NCBI GenBank assembly: GCA_020052895.1
Contig: JAGVOE010000013.1
Coordinates: 1-8,155, forward strand
From: Candidatus Woesebacteria bacterium
Lineage (GTDB): Bacteria; Patescibacteriota; Microgenomatia; UBA1400; MFAQ01
Length of the DNA: 8,155 nucleotides
Direction: 5' to 3'
This document shows, in pieces, positions 1-4,585 of this stretch. The notes below the pieces were generated by a model, which worked only from the letters and a program-made list of their open reading frames with translations, did not search any database and was not told the DNA's origin. The position numbers and the translations under genes were made by a program. The first letter of the stretch is position 1; each line of letters opens with the position of its first letter.

Positions 1-1
1 C

Positions 2-256
2 TCGGCCGTCACCGATATCACCCCTCTCTCTGGTAGCAACATCATCGACAAAACCGCCTCCATCTCCGCTACTCTCTCCGAGGCCGTCGTCACCGACCCA
101 GATATTATGCCTGACAGCCAAATTTACCTCTCTCCTAGACCTCAAGACACCGCCACCTACTCCGTCAAGAGTAAAAGCACCGGCCAGATGACTATCGAGG
201 TCAATCCTGTATCTGATCTAGATCGATACATTGACTATCACATTGTTAGTCCCTAA
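2..256 (+). CDS. C-terminal end of a probable secreted/surface protein (partial)
   Basis: An open frame enters from the left edge and ends at the TAA at 254-256, giving the last 84 residues of a longer protein. The piece is rich in Thr, Ser, Asp and Ile, has no hydrophobic stretch, and ends in a segment like IDYHIVSP. The pattern ('IYLSPRP', then 'YSVKSKSTGQMTIEV', then an aromatic-rich 'IDYHIV' end) resembles the beta-rich C-terminal cap seen on large secreted surface or fibre-like proteins of Patescibacteria; this is recognition from memory, not a search. The next gene starts only 9 bases downstream on the same strand, so the two are probably co-transcribed, which fits a cell-surface theme. 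The N-terminal domains lie outside the window and the specific function cannot be given. Confidence 0.65.
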   Translation, partial: SAVTDITPLSGSNIIDKTASISATLSEAVVTDPDIMPDSQIYLSPRPQDTATYSVKSKSTGQMTIEVNPVSDLDRYIDYHIVSP

Positions 257-265
257 AATGTTCGT

Positions 266-2230
266 ATGCTCAAATTCTTAGACAAATTCTCTACCTTTTT
301 ACTAAGATACATTCCTTTCTTACTGGCTTTTCTCACTCCCCTCTTCTTTTTACCCATCACCGCCGACCCTTTTACTTTTAACAAATTTTATTTAGTTACT
401 TTCTTGGCCAGTCTTTCTCTGCTTTCCTGGTGTGTTCGCAGCTTGGTCCGTGGAAAACTTTCTTTCACTGCCTCTCCCTCCCTCTTGCCTCTTCTCATTT
501 TGGTCGCCGCTCACCTCGTCTCCTCTCTCTGGCTCAGCCCCATCCAGCACGTCAGCCTTTTTGGCCAGTCCGCTTTCTTCATTTCTCTGCTTATTATTTT
601 TATCACCACCACTTCGTCCCAGAAAAACCGCGCCCTGATCGACTCCGTTATCTTTGGCTTGGTTCTCTCCACCAGTCTTCTTAGTCTCACTACCATCCTT
701 CACCACTTTGATCTCTTAAATCAGCTTATCTCCCTCGATCTTCTCGATAACAAGTTCTTTAGTCCGGCCGGCGGCATCCTGGTCTCTTTTATCTATACCT
801 TACCCGTCCTCATCGCCACCATGGGCTTTCTCATTGTCACCAAAAACTGGCTCCAAAAATCCCTTCTTTTTGCCTCGGTGATCATCATGATCGTCGCCTC
901 GCTTATCAATCTGACTCTAGTCCTGCCTCAGGGTGGCCAACCGGTCCTCTTTTTACTCCCTTACCGCGCTAGCTGGTCTATTGCCGTCGACATCTTCAAA
1001 AATTGGCAAACCGCTTTGTTTGGCACTGGTCCAGATACCTATCTCTCGGTCTTTACTCGCCTGAAACCCGGCTTCCTCAACGTCGACGACACTCTCTGGT
1101 CTCTGCGCTTCCCCGAGTCCGGCAGTTTTTTCCTTACTCTTATCACGACCATTGGTCTCGTTGGTTCGCTCTCTTTTGTTGTTTCCTTCCTCAAGCCCAT
1201 CTCTCTCTCTCTCAAGCACCGGGCCGCTCAGATGAGCAACCCCTCCTTCGTCTTCCTCTCCCTCTCCCTCATTACCTCTCTCGTCGCCTTTATCCTGACC
1301 CCGGCCAGCATTGCTCTGCTCGTTTTTGGTGTCCTGGCTCTTATCACCATCACCGTCGAGTTTAAGCTCATGGGTCTCAAGGCCGTCAAAGATGTCAGCC
1401 TCAGCCTCTCCGCCAAAAATGAGACCGAGTCTTTTTATCAAAATCTTCCCGACACCGCCAAGGCCAGCCCTTACGTCTTTATTCTGCCTTGGGTCACCAC
1501 ACTACTATCCCTGGTGCTACTCATTATGTACTGGATCTACGCCGTCCCCGCTTACTCGGCTTCTATGCAGATTAAACAAGCCGGAGACATCATCGGAACC
1601 AACCCAGTTGGTGCCTATCTCAAAGAGCTTGAAGCTGCTCGACTCGATCCTTTCAACAGCACCTACCCCATGCTCTTGTCTCAGTTTTTCGACAATGCCG
1701 CTATCTCTCTCCTCAACAAAAAAGATGCTACCGCCGACGAAAAAACCAGTGCCACCGAGTACATGCAAAGAGCTATTGACTACGGTAAAAAAGCCGCCAC
1801 TCTTAACCCCTACAATGTCATCGTCTGGGAAAATCTGGCTACTATTTACCAGTCGTTCATCGGCGTGGCCGACGGTGCTCAAAACTTCGCTGTCTCTCAC
1901 TTTGCGCAGGCTATCTCGCTCGATCCTACCAATCCAGAGCTCAGACTCAAACTAGGAGTGCTCTTCTTTAATCTAGGTGACGTCGACCAATCTATTAAAC
2001 TAGTTGGCCAAGCCATCGAGCTCAAGCAAAACTGGAGTCTACCCTACTACAACATGGGTCTCATCTATCGCTCCAAAGAAGACAATGCTCGAGCTCTACA
2101 GTACCTCAAAGCCGGCTTACAGTATGCCGAGCCCGACTCCGAGGACTACACCAAATTCCAGGAGGAGATCTCCGCCCTCGAGAAGCTAGCCCCCGCCGCC
2201 GAGGCCACTCCTTCCGCCACCCCCAACTAG
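266..2230 (+). CDS. Multi-pass membrane protein, O-antigen ligase/polymerase (Wzy_C)-like, with C-terminal TPR domain
   Basis: The protein has 654 residues. About eleven hydrophobic segments are visible (roughly 10-30, 40-60, 73-92, 100-116, 125-147, 170-192, 198-220, 285-310, 327-345, 347-366 and 405-430). A long loop before the eighth holds the FGTGPDTYLSVFTR motif (252-265) and an 'RFPESGSFFLTLITTIG' stretch (281-297), the signature region of the Wzy_C / O-antigen ligase superfamily, whose members join or polymerise lipid-linked glycans on the outer face of the membrane. Residues about 445-640 form TPR-like helical pairs (for example 'AISLDPTNPELRLKLGVLFFNLGD'), probably extracytoplasmic, ending in an Ala/Pro/Thr-rich tail. 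The ATG at 258 is rejected because its frame stops within eight codons. No Shine-Dalgarno is evident, so translation may be coupled to the gene ending at 256. The coding strand is strikingly C/T-rich. The exact glycan substrate is unknown. Confidence 0.82.
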   Translation: MLKFLDKFSTFLLRYIPFLLAFLTPLFFLPITADPFTFNKFYLVTFLASLSLLSWCVRSLVRGKLSFTASPSLLPLLILVAAHLVSSLWLSPIQHVSLFGQSAFFISLLIIFITTTSSQKNRALIDSVIFGLVLSTSLLSLTTILHHFDLLNQLISLDLLDNKFFSPAGGILVSFIYTLPVLIATMGFLIVTKNWLQKSLLFASVIIMIVASLINLTLVLPQGGQPVLFLLPYRASWSIAVDIFKNWQTALFGTGPDTYLSVFTRLKPGFLNVDDTLWSLRFPESGSFFLTLITTIGLVGSLSFVVSFLKPISLSLKHRAAQMSNPSFVFLSLSLITSLVAFILTPASIALLVFGVLALITITVEFKLMGLKAVKDVSLSLSAKNETESFYQNLPDTAKASPYVFILPWVTTLLSLVLLIMYWIYAVPAYSASMQIKQAGDIIGTNPVGAYLKELEAARLDPFNSTYPMLLSQFFDNAAISLLNKKDATADEKTSATEYMQRAIDYGKKAATLNPYNVIVWENLATIYQSFIGVADGAQNFAVSHFAQAISLDPTNPELRLKLGVLFFNLGDVDQSIKLVGQAIELKQNWSLPYYNMGLIYRSKEDNARALQYLKAGLQYAEPDSEDYTKFQEEISALEKLAPAAEATPSATPN

Positions 2231-2238
2231 ACAAGTGG

Positions 2239-2955
2239 CTAGGGTACTAAAAACCTTAGTACTTCCGGCTTCAAAACTTTTCTAATCTTATTAAACCTTT
2301 CGAAGGGTAAAAGTGTATTTAAATCCTCGGTTAAAATTTTTTCGGTCACCTTTTCGTCAATAAATTTAGCTAGCTTATTTATATATTCTCCCGCCTTTAA
2401 GCCTGTTCTCTCTTCGATCACTCCATTTTTATACCCATAACCTTGTGAAAAGAAATAGTGAATATCATAGATATCACGACCCGCAATTTTTTGGTGCTTA
2501 TTAAACCGATCGGTTGGGGCCACCAGTTTATTGGCAAACATCGTTTCTACCGTTTGGCAGCTTACCAGTCTATCAATTTCCGTTATCTTGACTTTTTTAT
2601 AATCATTACTCTTAATAACATCCTCAGATACACTTAGTTTGAGGGTATTTCGCCTACCTGGTGGCGTTTGATATTTCAAGACAAAGAAAAGAGATTTCTC
2701 GTTATTATTTTCCACTTTCAAGTCTAGTTCTAGAAATATTTTGGCCAACTCTTGGCGTAGCTTGGCCGGCTCCGATCCGGCTACTAGATCAAAATCCAAA
2801 TCAACCGAAAACCTATCCAAAAATCCCAACATCGTGGCACAAGTTCCACCTTTAAAATGCAGATTTTGTGAAAGAATCGGACTATCCACGATCGCTATCA
2901 ATAGCCTCTGTAACTGCATTCTGTGGATGATGTCCTCCCGTCTAATTAATTTCAT
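2239..2955 (-). CDS. AbiEii-like nucleotidyltransferase toxin (type IV toxin-antitoxin)
   Basis: This 238-aa protein carries the marks of the AbiEii/AbiGii (MenT-like) nucleotidyltransferase family. Near the N-terminus are K35-G36-G37-T38 and, after R48 and S50, D52-x-D54 ('VDLDFDL'), which is the GG...DxD catalytic signature. Later come 'ETMFANKLVA' with E137 and K143, and 'GRDIYDIHYF' with R160, D161 and D164, matching the conserved K and RDxxD motifs. Family toxins transfer nucleotides to targets such as tRNA and block growth or phage propagation. At 238 aa it is shorter than lactococcal AbiEii (about 300 aa). It overlaps the antitoxin gene by 4 bp (ATGA, 2952-2955), so translation is probably coupled. 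It is more AT-rich than the flanking genes, which suggests transfer. It could be a housekeeping-neutral relative, but the paired partner argues for a toxin-antitoxin role. Confidence 0.87.
   Translation of the reverse strand: MKLIRREDIIHRMQLQRLLIAIVDSPILSQNLHFKGGTCATMLGFLDRFSVDLDFDLVAGSEPAKLRQELAKIFLELDLKVENNNEKSLFFVLKYQTPPGRRNTLKLSVSEDVIKSNDYKKVKITEIDRLVSCQTVETMFANKLVAPTDRFNKHQKIAGRDIYDIHYFFSQGYGYKNGVIEERTGLKAGEYINKLAKFIDEKVTEKILTEDLNTLLPFERFNKIRKVLKPEVLRFLVP
2244..2262. repeat. Short perfect hairpin at the convergent junction
   Basis: GTACTAA (2244-2250), a 5-nt loop AAACC, then TTAGTAC (2256-2262) make a perfect 7-bp inverted repeat. It lies inside the last codons of the AbiEii-like gene, 14 bases past the stop of the convergent 654-aa gene. 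The two stop codons are only 8 bp apart. No T-run follows on either strand, so an intrinsic terminator is not well supported. It may instead reduce read-through or stabilise 3' ends. Confidence 0.4.
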
Positions 2956-3437
2956 TTGGGTATATTATCAAAATAATATTTAGGATTAAAATAAAGCATA
3001 TCCGATATTGCCCTTTCTTTTGTCGCCATAAAGTATCCATCTTTACTTTCTACCCCGTTTGGATCAAACAATATTTCGGGCCTCAACTGCCTATAAATAT
3101 ACTGGGTTTCACCAAACTTTAGCCTAAGAGAAACGGATGTCACAAAAATGATGGGGTAAACGGCTTGATTGATGACGCCTGTTTGTGCCAGCACTGTTTC
3201 GCAACTCACATAACTATATTTATGAATTAAAGCTGAGCCTAATTTAAACTTATCTATTTCAGCCACCGGTATCGTTGAATACAAACCCCTGGTAACTGCA
3301 ACGAGCACTCCCTGCTTAACATACCTTTTGATAGTTGTATAAAGAGTGTTTCTATTTTCTATCTCCCACAAAAGCGCCAAATCCTGAGTATGAAATAAGG
3401 TTTCGCCAGATTTAAGAATGAGGTTCAGTTTGTTCAT
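2952..3437 (-). CDS. AbiEi-like antitoxin with N-terminal winged helix
   Basis: With the ATG at 3437 the product has 161 aa. The first about 60 residues look like a winged-helix DNA-binding domain ('LYTTIKRYVKQGVLVAVTRGLYS', where the 'G.Y' wing is typical of AbiEi). The C-terminal part has the 'YVSCETVLAQTGVI' and 'ATKERAISDMLYFNPKYYFDN' segments characteristic of the AbiEi_3/4 type antitoxin domain. Antitoxins of this family counter AbiEii without binding it stably (type IV) and repress their own promoter through inverted repeats. A TTG at 3446 in the same frame could add three residues. The start choice is not clean: a good Shine-Dalgarno lies further upstream but leads to an ATG at 3464 closed by an in-frame TAA at 3447-3449. 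The gene overlaps the toxin by 4 bp. Confidence 0.83.
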   Translation of the reverse strand: MNKLNLILKSGETLFHTQDLALLWEIENRNTLYTTIKRYVKQGVLVAVTRGLYSTIPVAEIDKFKLGSALIHKYSYVSCETVLAQTGVINQAVYPIIFVTSVSLRLKFGETQYIYRQLRPEILFDPNGVESKDGYFMATKERAISDMLYFNPKYYFDNIPK

Positions 3438-3439
3438 AT

Positions 3440-3455
3440 TGTACAATTATGTACA
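3440..3455. promoter_or_regulatory. Candidate antitoxin operator: paired TGTACA palindromes
   Basis: TGTACA occurs at 3440-3445 and again at 3450-3455, separated by ATTA. Each hexamer is itself palindromic and the centres are 10 bp apart, one helical turn. The pair covers the predicted transcription start and touches the -10 box of the abiE-like promoter, where an autoregulating antitoxin would bind. Paired TGTACA cores are also known from the E. coli yefM-yoeB operator. Binding by the AbiEi-like protein is inferred. Confidence 0.5.
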
Positions 3456-3464
3456 GGATAACAT
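3447..3464 (-). other. Possible 5-codon leader ORF with ideal Shine-Dalgarno upstream of the antitoxin
   Basis: On the minus strand AAGGAGGT (3478-3471) is placed 7 nt before an ATG at 3464. It opens a frame of five codons (M-L-S-C-T) ending in TAA at 3449-3447. The stop is immediately followed by the TTG at 3446, in the same frame as the antitoxin gene. It could serve translational re-initiation when the operon is read from upstream tRNA transcription. It would be absent from mRNA made at the TTGACA/TATCCT promoter, which starts downstream of it. It may also be an interrupted older start of the antitoxin gene. Confidence 0.35.
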
Positions 3465-3483
3465 AACTAGACCTCCTTGTCAA
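3455..3483 (-). promoter_or_regulatory. Promoter of the abiE-like operon
   Basis: Reading the minus strand, a perfect -35 TTGACA (3483-3478) is followed by a 17-bp spacer and TATCCT (3460-3455), preceded by TGT, which gives an extended -10. The predicted transcript start, about 3448, lies only about 11 nt before the ATG of the antitoxin, so the mRNA would be nearly leaderless. The -35 begins 5 nt after the 3' end of the tRNA remnant. Confidence 0.7.
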
Positions 3484-3488
3484 CCTTG

Positions 3489-3513
3489 TGGACCCTATCG
3501 GACTCGAACCGAC
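3489..3513 (-). pseudogene. tRNA 3'-end remnant (T arm plus 3' acceptor strand)
   Basis: The minus strand shows a complete T arm: stem GTCGG (3513-3509), loop TTCGAGT and stem CCGAT. Then follow the acceptor strand AGGGTCC and discriminator A at 3489. A matching 5' acceptor (GGACCCT) and a proper anticodon arm are missing upstream, where a different hairpin (3519-3533) sits instead and then the 3' end of tRNA-Ala(GGC). It is therefore a partial or degenerate tRNA. It resembles the 3' end of tRNA-Ala(CGC) at 23 of 28 aligned positions, including the shared GGTCCACAA end. Part of that similarity is expected of any T arm. Confidence 0.55.
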
Positions 3514-3518
3514 TACCT

Positions 3519-3533
3519 GTCGCCTAAGGTGAC
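3519..3533. repeat. Hairpin next to tRNA remnant, resembling the palindromic repeat core
   Basis: On the + strand GTCGCC (3519-3524), loop TAA and GGTGAC (3528-3533) form a 6-bp stem with one G-U pair. The sequence through 3536 (GTCGCCTAAGGTGACCGC) nearly repeats the core of the element at 6925-6941 (GTCGCCTAGGCGACCGC), differing by one inserted base and one substitution. It occupies the place where the anticodon arm of the broken tRNA should be. Confidence 0.4.
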
Positions 3534-3545
3534 CGCTCGTCTGTG

Positions 3546-3616
3546 TGGACCTGGAGGGAATTGAACCCTCTTCTCGCCCATGCCATGGGCACATTCTACC
3601 GGTGAACTACAGGCCC
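3546..3616 (-). tRNA. tRNA-Ala (anticodon GGC)
   Basis: This 71-nt gene folds as a full cloverleaf. The acceptor is GGGCCTG with CAGGTCC and contains the G3-U70 pair that identifies alanine tRNA. The D arm is GTTC-ACCGGTA-GAAT. The anticodon stem is TGCCC/GGGCG with loop ATGGCAT, so the anticodon is GGC and reads GCC and GCU codons. The T arm is GAGGG-TTCAATT-CCCTC. The discriminator is A73 and the next bases are CAC, so CCA is not encoded. It is transcribed away from tRNA-Ala(CGC), with only 34 bp between the two 5' ends. Confidence 0.93.
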
Positions 3617-3626
3617 AACAAGCTCT

Positions 3627-3640
3627 ATTTTACTATAAAA
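3627..3640. promoter_or_regulatory. Back-to-back -10 boxes of the divergent tRNA-Ala genes
   Basis: TAAAAT on the minus strand (3632-3627) and TATAAA on the plus strand (3635-3640) each lie 10 nt upstream of their tRNA's first base and are 2 bp apart. Because only 34 bp separate the two genes, any -35 contact for one promoter must fall inside the opposite tRNA gene. No good -35 match is seen there. The assignment rests on position and AT-richness only. Confidence 0.45.
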
Positions 3641-3650
3641 TATACTTACT

Positions 3651-3721
3651 GGGCTTATAGGTAAGTGGTATACCGCTGCATTCGCATTGCAGAGTCGTCG
3701 GTCCGATTCCGACTAGGTCCA
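3651..3721 (+). tRNA. tRNA-Ala (anticodon CGC)
   Basis: This 71-nt cloverleaf has acceptor GGGCTTA with TAGGTCC, including G3-U70 (alanine identity), and D arm GGTA-AGTGGTA-TACC. The anticodon stem is a perfect CTGCA/TGCAG with loop TTCGCAT, so the anticodon is CGC and reads GCG. The T arm is GTCGG-TCCGATT-CCGAC and the discriminator is A73. CCA is not encoded (CAA follows). The T loop has C instead of the near-universal U at position 55, so the TPsiC triplet reads T-C-C, which is unusual for an elongator tRNA. Confidence 0.92.
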
Positions 3722-3725
3722 CAAT

Positions 3726-3755
3726 TTGACAAACTAGTACCATTAGTGGTACTAT
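3726..3755 (+). promoter_or_regulatory. Promoter of the phd/relE-like operon, giving a leaderless transcript
   Basis: A perfect -35 TTGACA (3726-3731) begins 4 nt after the 3' end of tRNA-Ala(CGC). After an 18-bp spacer comes TACTAT (3750-3755), preceded by TGG, an extended -10. Six bases (3756-3761) then lead directly to the ATG at 3762. The predicted transcription start is therefore the start codon itself, and no Shine-Dalgarno is present. Confidence 0.72.
3735..3754. promoter_or_regulatory. Candidate Phd/YefM-type operator: 8-bp inverted repeat
   Basis: TAGTACCA (3735-3742), spacer TTAG, then TGGTACTA (3747-3754) form a perfect inverted repeat. It covers the promoter spacer and all but the last base of the -10 box. 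Family antitoxins repress their own operon by binding such palindromes, with the toxin as corepressor. The GTAC core is shared with the operator-like pair at the other toxin-antitoxin promoter. Confidence 0.65.
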
Positions 3756-3761
3756 CACCCC

Positions 3762-4031
3762 ATGCCAACACTCAGTTCTGTCCTCCCAGCAAGCGAAGCT
3801 CGCACCAACTTCTACCAAATACTTGAAGAGGCCGGATCAGGCCTCCGCCAGTTTACCATCTCCCACCGCAACAAACCCAATGTCGTCATCATGTCTGCCG
3901 AAGAATTCGAGGGCTGGCAAGAAACTCTCGAAATAATGTCCGACAAAAAACTCGTAAAGAGTATCGAGCGAGCCAGAAAATCAACCAAGACATATTCTCA
4001 AGAAGAAGTTGACAAGATGTTGGGTTGGTAA
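3762..4031 (+). CDS. Phd/YefM-family antitoxin
   Basis: The 89-aa protein begins 'MPTLSSVLPASEARTNFYQILEEA', the typical Phd/YefM fold start in which a short strand and the helix with 'S.AR.NF..IL' make up the DNA-binding dimer domain. It continues with 'ISHRNKPNVVIMSAEEFEGWQETLEIM', the conserved 'VVIMSAEEFE..QETL' segment of this family. The C-terminal third is charged, probably disordered until it wraps the toxin. It should neutralise the RelE-like toxin encoded next and repress the operon through the palindrome at 3735-3754. The ATG is chosen because it sits 6 nt after the -10 box, which implies a leaderless message. The downstream toxin follows with a 14-nt gap or, if a TTG is used, a 7-bp overlap. 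Confidence 0.88.
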   Translation: MPTLSSVLPASEARTNFYQILEEAGSGLRQFTISHRNKPNVVIMSAEEFEGWQETLEIMSDKKLVKSIERARKSTKTYSQEEVDKMLGW

Positions 4032-4045
4032 GTGTATTTTCAGAG

Positions 4046-4294
4046 ATGAACATAATCTACACACCAGAAGCCTTCAAAAACCTCAAAAAGATTGGGGCAA
4101 AAGACTTACCAAAGATAAAACGCAAAATAAATACACTACACAATAATCCGTTAGCGGGTAAACTTCTCCAAGGTAAGCTCGAAGGATTAAGATGTCTTCG
4201 CGCTTGGCCCTTGCGTATAATCTATACCTACAATCCAAAAGAAAAAATCATTACCATCGAAACCGTGGATTACCGCGGCGACGTCTATAAATAA
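4046..4294 (+). CDS. RelE/ParE-family toxin
   Basis: With the ATG at 4046 this is an 82-aa basic protein, a usual size for the RelE/ParE superfamily. It starts 'MNIIYTPEAFKNLKKI', the standard first strand and helix. Then come 'NPLAGKLLQGKLEGLRCLRAWPLRIIYTYNP' (the 'G..L.G....R.....RIIY' core) and the ending 'IITIETVDYRGDVYK', whose 'D-Y-R-G-D-V-Y' matches the conserved '.HR.DVY' terminus. RelE-type members cut mRNA in the ribosome, with basic residues and the C-terminal Tyr as candidates here. ParE members inhibit gyrase, and the sequence alone does not settle which applies. A TTG at 4025 would add seven residues and overlap the antitoxin stop. The ATG is preferred because the fold starts there. 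Confidence 0.86.
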   Translation: MNIIYTPEAFKNLKKIGAKDLPKIKRKINTLHNNPLAGKLLQGKLEGLRCLRAWPLRIIYTYNPKEKIITIETVDYRGDVYK

Positions 4295-4299
4295 TCAAT

Positions 4300-4338
4300 C
4301 GTCATTGCGAAGTCGCCTTAGGCGACTGTGGCAATCTC
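4300..4338. repeat. Intergenic palindromic repeat, copy 1
   Basis: This copy begins CGTCATTGCGA and ends TGGCAATCTC. The inner stem is AGTCGCC (4311-4317), loop TTA, GGCGACT (4321-4327), a perfect 7 bp. The outer stem is ATTGC (4304-4308) with GCAAT (4331-4335). The layout is the same as at 6913-6949. 'CGTCATTGCGAG...GCAATC' hairpins are a widespread type of dispersed bacterial repeat. It lies 6 bp after the RelE-like toxin stop and could help end that transcript. Its right end supplies TGGCAA (4329-4334) at 17 bp from a -10-like box of the next gene. Confidence 0.75.
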
Positions 4339-4351
4339 ACTCCACAAAATA

Positions 4352-4357
4352 TAAAAT
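4352..4357 (+). promoter_or_regulatory. -10 box of the zinc-ribbon gene (leaderless geometry)
   Basis: TAAAAT lies 6 nt before the ATG at 4364, the same spacing as at the Phd/YefM-like and M16 genes. The end of the palindromic repeat offers TGGCAA (4329-4334) with a 17-bp spacer as a weak -35 (3 of 6 matches). No Shine-Dalgarno is visible. Confidence 0.45.
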
Positions 4358-4363
4358 ATCTTT

Positions 4364-4546
4364 ATGCCAGATCAAATCAAAACTTGCCAAAACTGCCACC
4401 ATCCTTTCGTCTACTCCGAGTATGAGCAAAACCTCAATCAAAAATTCAGCGCACCAATAACTATTACCCCTGAACCTCTATATTGCCCCATCTGCGCCAG
4501 CATCAAGGCTAGTGAGGCAAGACACCCCCCAAAGCCAAAAAAATAA
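4364..4546 (+). CDS. Small zinc-ribbon protein
   Basis: This 60-aa protein has two CxxC knuckles: C-Q-N-C at residues 8-11 and C-P-I-C near residues 41-44. They would bind one zinc ion in a ribbon fold. The first knuckle is followed by 'HHPFVYSEYEQNLNQKF' and the second is preceded by 'PEPLYCPIC', the spacing of the 'probable zinc-ribbon' family in which an FxFT..EQ..Y segment links the two halves. The tail is Pro/Lys-rich. Members are often linked to nucleic-acid binding, but no function is established here. The gene stands alone between a palindromic repeat and a strong terminator, in a convergent arrangement with the HD-domain gene. The start is fixed by the -10-to-ATG spacing and by the family's start just before the first knuckle. 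Confidence 0.72.
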   Translation: MPDQIKTCQNCHHPFVYSEYEQNLNQKFSAPITITPEPLYCPICASIKASEARHPPKPKK

Positions 4547-4547
4547 A

Positions 4548-4585
4548 CCCCTCGGTAAATCCCAAGGGGCAAGTTCTTTTTATTT
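4548..4585. terminator. Bidirectional intrinsic terminator
   Basis: CCCCTCGG (4548-4555), loop TAAATC and CCAAGGGG (4562-4569) form an 8-bp stem with one mismatch. On the + strand a T-rich stretch (TTTTTATTT, 4577-4585) follows a few bases later. On the minus strand the stem is followed directly by TTTATTTTTTT, an even better tail. It lies between the convergent zinc-ribbon and HD-domain genes and can serve both. Confidence 0.8.

Noticed and set aside
953..1441. 162-codon frame on the minus strand opposite the Wzy/TPR gene
   Set aside because: It is a low-complexity Glu/Asp/Gly/Arg-rich product, the expected antisense of a C/T-rich membrane-protein gene, with no start signals.
1311..1955. 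214-codon frame on the plus strand inside the Wzy/TPR gene
   Set aside because: It is a Ser/Pro/Leu-rich out-of-frame reading of a pyrimidine-rich gene; the main frame has clear membrane and TPR domains over the same bases.
2244..2262. Intrinsic terminator at the convergent junction
   Set aside because: The 7-bp stem is AT-rich and no T-run follows on either strand; listed only as a hairpin.
3489..3545. tmRNA 3' end or a class II tRNA
   Set aside because: The T arm and acceptor strand could suggest either, but no tag-peptide region, 5' acceptor or proper anticodon arm lies upstream. tRNA-Ala(GGC) begins within 60 bases.
3412..3594. 60-codon frame on the minus strand
   Set aside because: It runs through tRNA-Ala(GGC), the tRNA remnant and the abiE-like promoter. 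The peptide ('VVGSSPIGST') is the usual translation of a T arm.
4025..4045. TTG start at 4025 for the RelE/ParE-like toxin
   Set aside because: It is possible through a 7-bp overlap with the antitoxin, but the family's first strand starts at ATG-4046. Kept only as an alternative.
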